Below the pieces are notes generated by a model, which saw nothing but the letters and a program-made list of their open reading frames with translations, did not search any database and was not told the DNA's origin. From JBBSJV01 sp038256935 (GTDB lineage: Bacteria; Patescibacteriota; JACMRA01), in assembly GCA_038256935.1 (NCBI GenBank), contig JBBSJV010000023.1, positions 1 to 15,710 of the forward strand: a DNA stretch of 15,710 bases, given 5' to 3'. Below, piece after piece: positions 6,745 through 13,244 of this stretch. Each line of letters begins with the position of its first letter. Positions within the stretch are counted from its first letter, which is position 1. The translations under genes were made by a program, and so were the position numbers.

Positions 6745-7416
6745 ATGAGCTCAGTACCTACCTATGAAAGGTTTGTAGCAAATTCACCTTGTGAAAATGT
6801 AGTATTTCCTGGCACTAATCCATTAATTTATGTATTGCAATTCACCACTTGGGTATTTATTTACTCTGATGTTAACGGAATAGCCACACTTAAGGATAAT
6901 AGAATTAAATCAAATCCTTTTGATAGAGCAGAGTTAATAAATGGGGAAGTGGCGCCAGTTAATCAAAGTCCATTAAACGAAATTAAATTAGAGGTAAATG
7001 TAAATCATGGCGAATATGGAACTTATGAAGGCTTACCTGAACTTCAGCAAATCTTTGAAAGATTAAAACTACTTTCTAAACTAGACCCTTCCACTGATGC
7101 AAGGGTTGAATTAGTAAGTATAAAACTTAAAAGTCAAATACATTCGATAATTATGAAATCAAAATCCCCAAATTTTTTGGTTGATAGAATAGTGTTAGAA
7201 TTTGAAAAGTTGCAACTTCAAATACTTGATTATCATACTTCTGGGACCTATAAAGAACAGAACGAAGTTACCGGAAGATATTTAGAAACTAATGGACAAA
7301 TTAAAATTTTCAAAATGTATATTTCTCAGATGCAAGCAGGTGAAAACGAGACAGACTATGTAATCCTCTTTCATTCAGAATTGCCCAAAAATATTGAGCT
7401 TCCAAAAACTTCTTAA
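6745..7416 (+). CDS. hypothetical protein
   Basis: A 223-residue soluble-looking protein that I do not recognise. No signal peptide is evident; the hydrophobic run around 27-40 (PLIYVLQFTTWVFIY) is too polar for a clear membrane helix. The middle (about 98-165) looks alpha-helical, and the end (about 178-215) alternates like beta strands followed by VILFHSEL. That last arrangement loosely recalls the strand-then-HExxH layout of small zinc metallopeptidases, but the zinc motif is not there, so no function is claimed. The ATG at 6745 has no Shine-Dalgarno sequence; TATGTA at 6734-6739, five nt before it, could be a -10 box of a leaderless transcript. The stop is only 2 nt from the stop of the convergent phosphomannomutase gene, leaving no room for a terminator, so the two transcripts must overlap. 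Confidence 0.7.
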   Translation: MSSVPTYERFVANSPCENVVFPGTNPLIYVLQFTTWVFIYSDVNGIATLKDNRIKSNPFDRAELINGEVAPVNQSPLNEIKLEVNVNHGEYGTYEGLPELQQIFERLKLLSKLDPSTDARVELVSIKLKSQIHSIIMKSKSPNFLVDRIVLEFEKLQLQILDYHTSGTYKEQNEVTGRYLETNGQIKIFKMYISQMQAGENETDYVILFHSELPKNIELPKTS

Positions 7417-7418
7417 TT

Positions 7419-8852
7419 TTATAACCCAGTCACTCTTCTCACTAACTCAACTTTTTCATCTAAAGTATCACTACATCTTGTCTCCAAAATAAATCTAACA
7501 ACGGGCTCTGTATTACTAGGTCTCATGTTGAACTTCCAGTCTGGATAAAACACGCTTATCCCATCAAGTTCAGAAATCACAGCGTCTTTGAAAGCAGATT
7601 TTATTTTAACTTTGATATCTTCAAAGGTTTCTCCTTCTGGCAGACTTGGATTCATCAAAGGACTTATAAAGTAGGTTTTATCTAGGGTTTTAAATAAATC
7701 TGAGACTTGCCCGCCATTTTCTACGATAAGACTTATAAATAAAACCATAGCCAGTATCCCGCTATCCATAAAGCCAAACTCTCCAAAATAGTGGTGTCCA
7801 CTAAATTCACCTCCATAAACTGCTCGGTATTTGGTCATTTGTGCTTTGATATAAGTATGACCCTGCCTGCTTGGGATAGCAATACCATCATTTTCGGCAA
7901 TAGTTTCAACTACGCATCTGCTTCCAGGTTGTAAGTACACAGCCGCTAAATCAAAATCTGGGTTAGGGTTTTTGGCTTGTCTTTGAAGAAGCGCTTTGGA
8001 GAAATAAGCGACTAAAAAATCACCTTGGACAGGATGTCCGTTTTCATCGATTGCATAAGCTCTATCCGCATCTCCATCAAAAGCGATTCCAAAACTGACA
8101 TCATGGCGAGACCTGATCGTAGAAGATATATCTTTTAGGTTTTCCAAGTTTTGAGGGTCAGCTGGATGATTTGGAAAATTCCCGTTTAGTTCCCAAAAAA
8201 GTGGTACAAAGTTGATATTTGTGTAGATATCTTTGACTTTTTCCATGATCCAGCCCCCCATGCCATTTCCACAGTCTACTGCGATATTCAAAGTCTTGTT
8301 TTGGGCTTGCAAAGTCTTATTTACCTCAGCAATTTGTCCAATTGTAAAAATCTTTTCCATAAAATATGCCTCTACTTTAGTCTTTAGGTCTGTATCAAAT
8401 TTTGGCTCTACCCATTCACTCATATCCAAATCTTGTTCAATCTTTGGCACCGCAAAGTCTCTGACTTTGGCTAAACCTGACTCCAGTCCAAGCATTTCTG
8501 AGCCTTGCTTCACAATTTTCATCCCATTATCGTCTTTAGGGTTGTGACTTGCTGTGACAATGATGCCAGGAGTGCCTGTAACCTGAGTACTTGCATACAT
8601 AAAATCTGTAGTACCTAACCCGAGAGCAACAGGTTGTCCCCCTGCATCTTTTATACCATTATATAATGCTTTGAAAAATTTAGCTGAAGTATATCTGGCA
8701 TCGTGAACTAAATTGACCCTGGTTGGTAAACCCTCTGGGATAAGTACTTCCTTAACGATCCCGAAGCCTGCCCAATAATAAACTTTCTCGTTCAACTCAG
8801 GATAAGTGCCACGTATATCGTAAGCCTTAAACATCTTAGAATAATTTGACAT
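7419..8852 (-). CDS. phosphomannomutase/phosphoglucomutase
   Basis: A 477-residue member of the alpha-D-phosphohexomutase family, which interconverts sugar 1- and 6-phosphates (mannose and/or glucose) to feed nucleotide-sugar synthesis for surface polysaccharide. All four active-site loops are intact: the phosphoserine loop TASHNP (100-105, Ser102), the Mg-binding loop DGDADR (259-264), the sugar-recognition loop GEFSGHHYF (348-356) and the phosphate-binding loop RPSNTEP (444-450). GEFSGH is typical of PMM/PGM and not of the glucosamine mutase GlmM, so manB/algC-like activity is likely; which sugar is preferred cannot be told. The ATG at 8852 lies inside a perfect palindrome and has no Shine-Dalgarno sequence; a second ATG six codons later is possible. 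It diverges from ftsZ and converges with the hypothetical gene at 6745. Confidence 0.95.
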   Translation of the reverse strand: MSNYSKMFKAYDIRGTYPELNEKVYYWAGFGIVKEVLIPEGLPTRVNLVHDARYTSAKFFKALYNGIKDAGGQPVALGLGTTDFMYASTQVTGTPGIIVTASHNPKDDNGMKIVKQGSEMLGLESGLAKVRDFAVPKIEQDLDMSEWVEPKFDTDLKTKVEAYFMEKIFTIGQIAEVNKTLQAQNKTLNIAVDCGNGMGGWIMEKVKDIYTNINFVPLFWELNGNFPNHPADPQNLENLKDISSTIRSRHDVSFGIAFDGDADRAYAIDENGHPVQGDFLVAYFSKALLQRQAKNPNPDFDLAAVYLQPGSRCVVETIAENDGIAIPSRQGHTYIKAQMTKYRAVYGGEFSGHHYFGEFGFMDSGILAMVLFISLIVENGGQVSDLFKTLDKTYFISPLMNPSLPEGETFEDIKVKIKSAFKDAVISELDGISVFYPDWKFNMRPSNTEPVVRFILETRCSDTLDEKVELVRRVTGL

Positions 8853-8859
8853 ATGTCAA
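8846..8859. promoter_or_regulatory. 14-bp perfect palindrome over the PMM/PGM start codon
   Basis: TTGACATATGTCAA reads identically on both strands and contains the ATG of the minus-strand mutase gene (8852-8850). Palindromes of this size at a start codon can be operators. It shares its TTGACA half-site with the inverted repeat at 8883-8913. Confidence 0.35.
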
Positions 8860-8882
8860 GAATCAATCCAGAGTACTTCAAA

Positions 8883-8913
8883 TTGTCAATATAATTTGTA
8901 ATTTACTTGACAA
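8883..8913. promoter_or_regulatory. inverted repeat TTGTCAA-N17-TTGACAA between PMM/PGM and ftsZ
   Basis: Two perfect 7-bp arms (8883-8889 and 8907-8913) lie 17 nt apart, with TATAAT at 8890-8895 between them. On the minus strand the left arm gives a consensus TTGACA -35, with a weak TTGATT -10 (8866-8861) 17 nt further and 8 nt before the mutase ATG. It may be the divergent promoter core, an operator, or both. Confidence 0.4.
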
Positions 8914-8924
8914 GCCTGTAAAAT
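8896..8924 (+). promoter_or_regulatory. candidate ftsZ promoter
   Basis: TTGTAA (8896-8901) and TAAAAT (8919-8924) are 17 nt apart. Transcription would start near 8931, leaving a leader of about 34 nt before the ATG at 8965. The right arm of the inverted repeat lies between the two boxes, where a bound repressor would block the promoter. Confidence 0.55.
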
Positions 8925-8964
8925 AACAGTTTCGCTTATTAAGTAAACAACCGCATTTTTGGTT

Positions 8965-10200
8965 ATGCTTCCAAAAAATTTGAAATCAGACTATACAACT
9001 CGAAGTGACTACGGTGGCTTCTCCAACAGCAAACTTATTCCAGCTGCTAAAATTAAAGTGCTTGGTGTAGGGGGTGGAGGATGCAACGCTATTCGTCGAA
9101 TGATCGAAATTGGCCTTGAAGGGGTTGAATTTTGGGCTATGAACACAGATTTGCAAGTATTAAAGCAAATCCACGCAGATGGAATAATCCAACTGGGTGC
9201 TAATGTTACTCGCGGCCTTGGTGCTGGAATGAGCGCTGAAGTTGGAAGACAAGCTGCCGAAGAATCCATGGCCGAAATTGAAGCTTCACTTACTGGAGCT
9301 GACATGGTCTTTATAACAGCTGGAATGGGAGGAGGAACTGGAACTGGAGCCTCACCAGTAGTAGCTGAAGTTGCCAAAAGAATGGGAATTCTAACAGTTG
9401 GTGTTGTAACTAAACCATTTGATTTTGAAGGATTAAAGAGAAGACAAATTGCTGAAGAAGGAATTGAAAGACTCAAGGCAAATGCTGATGCCGTAATTGT
9501 AGTACCAAACCAAAGGTTGATGAGTCTGGTTGATAAAAGAACTAGCGTCTACGAAGCCTTTAAAATCTCGGATGATGTCCTAAGACAAGCTGTTCAAGGT
9601 ATCTCAGATTTGATCAACATGCCTGGAGAGGTAAATGTAGATTTCGCTGATGTTAGAGCTATCATGAGTAATGCCGGAACTGCCCTTATGGGTATGGGAA
9701 GGGCAAGTGGAAGTGGAGAAGACAGAGCTAGAAAAGCAGCCTTAGAAGCAATTGACTCACCATTACTAGAGTTATCTATCGATGGAGCAAGGGGTGTCCT
9801 ATTTAACGTACAAGGAGGGAAAAACCTTTCAATGTATGAGATCAATGAAGCCGCTTCGATTATCAATGAGCACGTTGATCCTGAGGCTAAGATCATATTT
9901 GGAACTTCTATTGATCCAAACTTACAAGATGAAATCAAGATCACAGTAATTGCAACTGGCTTTACCAAAGAAAAAGATGATGATGAATATGGAAGTGATG
10001 GAAATAATGGTGGTAGTGAGCCATACAGCACTCCTAGATTTGGTAGAGGAGATGACAGACCAAGCGGTCCATCTGGTGGTAATCCAAGCTTTGGAAGTGG
10101 CGGTGTAGTAACCAAACCACAATCAAGTAAAAATGATTACGACGATGATCAATTAGATATCCCAGCTTTCCTGAGAAACAGGATTAAAGATGATGAGTAA
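8965..10200 (+). CDS. ftsZ: cell division protein FtsZ
   Basis: FtsZ is the tubulin-like GTPase that polymerises into the division ring at midcell. Counting from the ATG at 8965 (411 residues; a TTG two codons earlier at 8959 is less likely), the N-terminal GTPase domain has [13 protein letters not shown] (35-47) and the tubulin signature GGGTGTG (122-128). The T7 synergy loop NVDFADVR (224-231) supplies the catalytic Asp. The C-terminal domain runs to about 335, followed by an acidic then Gly/Ser/Pro-rich linker (about 336-394) and the conserved C-terminal peptide [10 protein letters not shown] (397-406), the docking site for membrane tethers such as FtsA or SepF. All parts are intact. No Shine-Dalgarno sequence precedes the start. 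ftsZ stands alone here without ftsA, ftsQ or mur genes; its neighbours are the divergent mutase gene and a repeat-rich gap. Confidence 0.98.
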   Translation: MLPKNLKSDYTTRSDYGGFSNSKLIPAAKIKVLGVGGGGCNAIRRMIEIGLEGVEFWAMNTDLQVLKQIHADGIIQLGANVTRGLGAGMSAEVGRQAAEESMAEIEASLTGADMVFITAGMGGGTGTGASPVVAEVAKRMGILTVGVVTKPFDFEGLKRRQIAEEGIERLKANADAVIVVPNQRLMSLVDKRTSVYEAFKISDDVLRQAVQGISDLINMPGEVNVDFADVRAIMSNAGTALMGMGRASGSGEDRARKAALEAIDSPLLELSIDGARGVLFNVQGGKNLSMYEINEAASIINEHVDPEAKIIFGTSIDPNLQDEIKITVIATGFTKEKDDDEYGSDGNNGGSEPYSTPRFGRGDDRPSGPSGGNPSFGSGGVVTKPQSSKNDYDDDQLDIPAFLRNRIKDDE

Positions 10201-10304
10201 ACTGTATTGTAGATTTTTTCATTGTTTTAAGTTCTAATATTGAGTGAAATATCTAGTTTTTATAATTTTTTATAAAATAGAATTATTTGTTGATAAAATT
10301 TTTT

Positions 10305-10385
10305 TGTCATACTGAACTAGTGTTAGTATCTTTTTTATATTCCACGCACGATAACCATGAAATAAATTAAGGGCTTTTAATGACA
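10305..10385 (+). repeat. REP-like paired-hairpin element, copy 1 (degenerate)
   Basis: The left hairpin (10309-10329) matches the other copies in outline, with ATACT/AGTAT outer pairs but a changed loop. The right half (TGAAATAAATTAAGGG) is eroded, with extra bases before the closing TGACA. The left hairpin is followed directly by CTTTTTT, so this copy also has the form of an intrinsic terminator behind ftsZ. Confidence 0.7.
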
Positions 10386-10408
10386 AATTGTTCGATGACA
10401 ATTTTAGC

Positions 10409-10484
10409 TGTCATTCTGAACTCGTTTCAGAATCTCTAACTTATTTCGTGTATTAAAAGACCCTGAAATAAATTCAGGGTGACA
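10409..10484 (+). repeat. REP-like paired-hairpin element, copy 2
   Basis: A 76-bp element bounded by TGTCA and TGACA. The left hairpin is ATTCTGAA-CTCGT-TTCAGAAT (10413-10433) and the right hairpin is ACCCTGAA-ATAAA-TTCAGGGT (10460-10480), with a spacer of unconserved sequence. It is the best preserved copy. About 28 bp upstream (10381-10408, including TTCGATGACAATTTTA) is also shared with copy 3, so the unit extends to the left. Confidence 0.85.
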
Positions 10485-10583
10485 AGCGGTTTTTTCGTTG
10501 AATATTTTATAAGGGTGATAAGTCTATATTTAGGTGGTAAAAGAATAAGTCTTGGAAGTCTTAATTTATAAATGATTCCGCAC

Positions 10584-10612
10584 TTTACAAAAACCTCACC
10601 ATTAGTTAATTG
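10584..10612 (+). promoter_or_regulatory. candidate promoter of the CapA-like gene
   Basis: TTTACA (10584-10589) and TAATTG (10607-10612) are 17 nt apart, with the -10 box 8 nt before the ATG at 10621. It would give a leaderless or nearly leaderless mRNA. The -10 match is weak. Confidence 0.35.
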
Positions 10613-10620
10613 AACTATTA

Positions 10621-11814
10621 ATGTTTAATCAAAAATACTTCTGGTTAGTCGCGTTGGGTATTACATTTAGTCTTGGCTTACTTGTAAGTGTCAGTGATGA
10701 ATTCGTTGGCTCAACTTCTGCTAATAATGTTGCTTTTAAAGAAAACACAGCAGGGCAAATTTTAATTAATGACTTGTTAGAGGGTGATTATAAAACTAGA
10801 CTATTGTTTTCGGGGGATGTTTTTTGGGGGAGGCGAATTCAGACTTGGTCCCAGCAATCAGAGCTTAAAGCTGCTTACCCATTTTCAGGATTGAACACTT
10901 TTGATGATATCCAAAGAGAAGCCTGGATTGCTAATCTAGAATGCCCTGTTACAAGTAGTGAAGTCTCACAAAATGTCCAAGAAAACCAATTAAAATTTAA
11001 CTGTAAACCAGATTATTTACCAGAGGCTAGAAAATATTTCGATGTCTTAGGTCTTGCTAATAATCACATGGATAACATGCAAGAAGTAGACGGAATAAGG
11101 CAAACTAGGGATTTTTTGGAAAAAGAAGAGTTTCAATATTTTGGGCATTTTGATAACGCAGTAGAAGATGATATTTGTGAAATAGTGTCTGTTGACATGG
11201 TAGTTGGTGAAAATAATAAGGCCACAACAGATAAATTACCTATTGCAATTTGTGGTTATCACAGCGTGTTTAAACTCCCAACAGCAAGTGAGATCGCAAA
11301 AATCTCAGAATATAGCAAATACTTTGTAACTATCGCTTTTCCCCATCAAGGTAAAGAATATGTCACAGCACCGGATCAGTTGCAACGCTCTACCTACAGA
11401 TCAATGATTGATAGTGGGGCAGATATGGTAATCGGAGGGCATACTCACTCAATTGTAGGTCCTGAAGTCTATAAAGATAAGCTGATTTTATACTCCACAG
11501 GTAATTTTATCTTTGATCAGCAAGCAACAGAATTAGTAACTAAAGGGTTAATGGTATTATCTCAAATAGAGTTAAGCAAATCTGAATACGATAACTACAA
11601 AGCCTTAGGCTTAGATTGTAATAAATTCAAAGATGATTGCCTGCAAAAAGCTATTGAGAATAACATTACAAAACCAGAATACAACATTAGCTACGATATG
11701 TATGCTACTGATAACGCTAATAAATTAGCCAAAAGGGCAAATCCTCAAGATGAGCAAAGGATTTTGGATAGAGTGGGGTGGAGTGTGATGAGAGAAAAGT
11801 TGAATCAGGAGTAG
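10621..11814 (+). CDS. CapA-family metallophosphatase-like protein (poly-gamma-glutamate synthesis type)
   Basis: A 397-residue membrane-anchored or secreted protein of the CapA (PGA_cap) family, calcineurin-like metallophosphatase folds linked to making or anchoring surface poly-gamma-glutamate, or more widely to envelope polymer metabolism. A hydrophobic N-terminal segment (about 6-24) is a signal peptide or anchor. Motifs in order: LLFSGDVFWG (61-70), ANLECPVT (104-111), LANNHMDN (145-152), FPHQGKEY (240-247), GADMVIGGHTHSIVG (266-280) and LYSTGNFIFDQ (290-300). These supply the Asp, Asn/Glu and His metal ligands. Four Cys (128, 186, 333, 340) may form disulfides. No capB or capC gene is near, so true poly-gamma-glutamate synthesis is not shown, and 'CapA-like' is the safe name. 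It stands alone between REP-like repeats. The gene ends in TAG. Confidence 0.88.
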   Translation: MFNQKYFWLVALGITFSLGLLVSVSDEFVGSTSANNVAFKENTAGQILINDLLEGDYKTRLLFSGDVFWGRRIQTWSQQSELKAAYPFSGLNTFDDIQREAWIANLECPVTSSEVSQNVQENQLKFNCKPDYLPEARKYFDVLGLANNHMDNMQEVDGIRQTRDFLEKEEFQYFGHFDNAVEDDICEIVSVDMVVGENNKATTDKLPIAICGYHSVFKLPTASEIAKISEYSKYFVTIAFPHQGKEYVTAPDQLQRSTYRSMIDSGADMVIGGHTHSIVGPEVYKDKLILYSTGNFIFDQQATELVTKGLMVLSQIELSKSEYDNYKALGLDCNKFKDDCLQKAIENNITKPEYNISYDMYATDNANKLAKRANPQDEQRILDRVGWSVMREKLNQE

Positions 11815-11851
11815 AATTAAAGTAAATTCAAAGGTTAAATTATGTAATCTT

Positions 11852-11881
11852 CCTTAAGTCATAATCTGCTTATTCTTAAGG
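11852..11881 (+). terminator. nested inverted repeat after the CapA-like gene
   Basis: CCTTAAG (11852-11858) pairs with CTTAAGG (11875-11881) and encloses ATAA/TTAT. It lies 37 nt beyond the stop codon. No T run follows, so it may be a weak terminator or an mRNA 3'-end stabiliser. Confidence 0.35.
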
Positions 11882-11986
11882 GTGGAATTATTACACAATC
11901 CTAAACTCGTCGTGTTGTATATTTTCATTGATATAACGAGCATGTCACCCTTGTAAGTGTCAATTTATTCGCTGACAATTTTAATC

Positions 11987-12062
11987 TGTCATACTGAACT
12001 CGTTTCAGTATCTTTTCTCTATTAATATAAGTAACAGACCCTGAAATAAATTCAAGGTGACA
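11987..12062 (+). repeat. REP-like paired-hairpin element, copy 3
   Basis: Also 76 bp, from TGTCA to TGACA. Its left hairpin reads ATACTGAA-CTCGT-TTCAGTAT: compared with copy 2, both partners of one base pair changed (T-A to A-T), so pairing is kept. The right hairpin has one mismatch (CCCTGAA with TTCAAGG). The upstream flank 11958-11986 (TTCGCTGACAATTTTA) matches that of copy 2. Confidence 0.85.
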
Positions 12063-12093
12063 CATAGATTCTGTCATTAAAATAATTAACATC

Positions 12094-12168
12094 TACAATC
12101 CTGAATTTATTTCAGGGTCTATCCTACTTAGAATTAGATAGAGATTCTGAAACGAGTTCAGAATGACA
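12094..12168 (-). repeat. REP-like paired-hairpin element, copy 4 (inverted)
   Basis: The same element in the opposite direction. The left hairpin, read on the minus strand, is identical to copy 2 (ATTCTGAA-CTCGT-TTCAGAAT). The right hairpin is nearly intact but its TGACA end has decayed. With copy 3 it forms an inverted pair about 30 bp apart. Confidence 0.82.
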
Positions 12169-12176
12169 AAAAAATC

Positions 12177-12216
12177 GTCAACTTAACAATTAACATGTCA
12201 ACTTAACAATTAACAT
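12177..12216. repeat. perfect tandem duplication of a 20-bp unit
   Basis: The unit GTCAACTTAACAATTAACAT occurs twice head to tail (12177-12196 and 12197-12216). A fragment of it (AATTAACATC) also occurs at 12084-12093, on the other side of copy 4. Confidence 0.95.
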
Positions 12217-12254
12217 CCACAGTATGCACATAACATTTGAATAAATGTCTCAAA

Positions 12255-12305
12255 CAAAACAAAAAATCCCCAAAAACATCTGATCAAACACAGTGTTAAT
12301 GGGGA
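12255..12305 (-). terminator. candidate terminator of the exported-domain gene
   Basis: On the minus strand, TCCCC (12305-12301) pairs with GGGGA (12271-12267) around a 29-nt loop that contains a small AACAC/GTGTT hairpin. TTTTTTGTTTTG follows. It lies about 50 nt beyond the stop at 12353. Confidence 0.5.
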
Positions 12306-12352
12306 AGGGGGAAAATTAATTGGTGTGTATAGTTTCTAACTTTTAAACCATT

Positions 12353-13180
12353 CTACTTATTCTCCAAGAAGATAAATCCTGGGACTCCAGTTTGTCCACC
12401 CTTGTCTTGTAAATATGAAGTAATACCGTAGATTTCTATGTCAGGTTTTGAAAACTCTACTGTAAAGCTAATTGTACCTTTTTGCCCTACTGCAATAAGT
12501 CCTGATTTGGAGTTGCTGGATGCTGGAGCGTATTGGATAAGGTTTTTACTGGCATCGTAGACATTGTCACTAACTTCTAAATTATTACCACCCACATTAT
12601 CTTTGATAGTTCCTGGAACGATCTTTAACCCATCAGAAAGACGAATATAGAGACTACCTTCATTAAATTGCTCATCACCAACGTTACTGTATTGGATTTG
12701 GATAGCCATTTTTCTGTTTGTGTCAGCTGGAACAGAAGGAGCGTTTTGAGCACCCCTAGTTTTTTCTATTTCAGATTTTACATTTTTGACTTGTTCTACT
12801 GCAAAAACTTCACCTGTGGTGACATCTTCGATTTGAATATTTGGTTTATTTGAAATATAATCACTTACCTGTTCTCTACCCTGATCCAGGATAGTATCAT
12901 CAATGGCGTTTGAAATATTTGCGCTAGTTTGACTTTGAGACATTTGGCTTGATTCACTCATACTTTGATCACTATCTTGACTCTGGGGTGTTTCAGAGAA
13001 TGTAATCTCACTAGAAGTTACTGTACTGGAATTGGAATTTGCAAACCATAGTGCTGACCCTGCAACACCGGCTACTAAAAACACTGCAACACTACCTAAG
13101 ATTATAAATTTTGTTTTTTTGGAATTAGTTGGGTTTGTATGATTAGCTGGTTTAAAACTATTTGGCGTTTGAACTGACAT
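12353..13180 (-). CDS. membrane-anchored exported-domain protein, paralogue of the one at 3693-4250
   Basis: A 275-residue protein of unknown function. Order: a polar cytoplasmic tail (1-23), a signal anchor (about 24-46), a low-complexity Ser/Gln/Thr-rich stretch (50-90), a helical or extended spacer (91-150), then one exported beta-rich domain (about 155-275). The domain contains IQYSNVGDEQFNEGSLYIRLSDG (shown here in parts: IQYSNVGDE 162-170, SLYIRLSDG 176-184), LIQYAPA (214-220), VGQKGTISFTVEF (231-243) and ITSYLQDKGG (253-262). The first motif matches NYSNAGDEDMNQG in the poly-Ser protein and the rest matches the protein at 3693-4250. It has no Cys. A near-perfect promoter lies 26 nt upstream of the ATG at 13180, and there is no Shine-Dalgarno sequence. 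It follows the beta-lactamase-like gene by 64 nt on the same strand, so both promoter-driven and read-through expression are possible. Confidence 0.85.
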   Translation of the reverse strand: MSVQTPNSFKPANHTNPTNSKKTKFIILGSVAVFLVAGVAGSALWFANSNSSTVTSSEITFSETPQSQDSDQSMSESSQMSQSQTSANISNAIDDTILDQGREQVSDYISNKPNIQIEDVTTGEVFAVEQVKNVKSEIEKTRGAQNAPSVPADTNRKMAIQIQYSNVGDEQFNEGSLYIRLSDGLKIVPGTIKDNVGGNNLEVSDNVYDASKNLIQYAPASSNSKSGLIAVGQKGTISFTVEFSKPDIEIYGITSYLQDKGGQTGVPGFIFLENK

Positions 13181-13205
13181 AAATTTTTGTTTTATTATTA
13201 TTTAT

Positions 13206-13234
13206 ATTATAACTTCAAAATATAATTCTGACAA
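13206..13234 (-). promoter_or_regulatory. promoter of the exported-domain gene at 13180
   Basis: On the minus strand, TTGTCA (13234-13229) and a perfect TATAAT (13211-13206) are 17 nt apart. The predicted start near 13199 gives a leader of about 20 nt (AATAATAAAACAAAAATTT) without a Shine-Dalgarno sequence. Confidence 0.75.
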
Positions 13235-13244
13235 GCCTTATAAA

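Larger units (their letters stand above)
10201..10620. other. 420-nt intergenic region with repeats
   Basis: No gene is seen in this gap between ftsZ and the CapA-like gene. It starts with very AT-rich DNA (10201-10304), then holds two REP-like elements (10305-10385, 10409-10484) and about 135 nt of unassigned sequence. The end contains a weak promoter for the CapA-like gene (TTTACA 10584-10589, TAATTG 10607-10612). Confidence 0.8.
11815..12352. other. 538-nt intergenic region with repeats
   Basis: No gene is seen between the convergent CapA-like gene and the exported-domain gene. In order it holds an inverted repeat at 11852-11881, a TGTCACCCTTG fragment at 11943-11953 that resembles an element end, REP-like copies 3 and 4 in opposite directions, a perfect 20-bp tandem duplication (12177-12216) and a terminator-like structure (12255-12305). 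Confidence 0.8.

Noticed and set aside
8959..8961. TTG start for FtsZ
   Set aside because: An ATG two codons later is the simpler choice and neither has a Shine-Dalgarno sequence.
9009..10122. Long open frames antisense to ftsZ
   Set aside because: They mirror the codon pattern of ftsZ, have no recognisable domain or start signals, and ftsZ is certain.
12177..12216. Possible CRISPR array
   Set aside because: Two directly abutting identical units without spacers; no cas genes.
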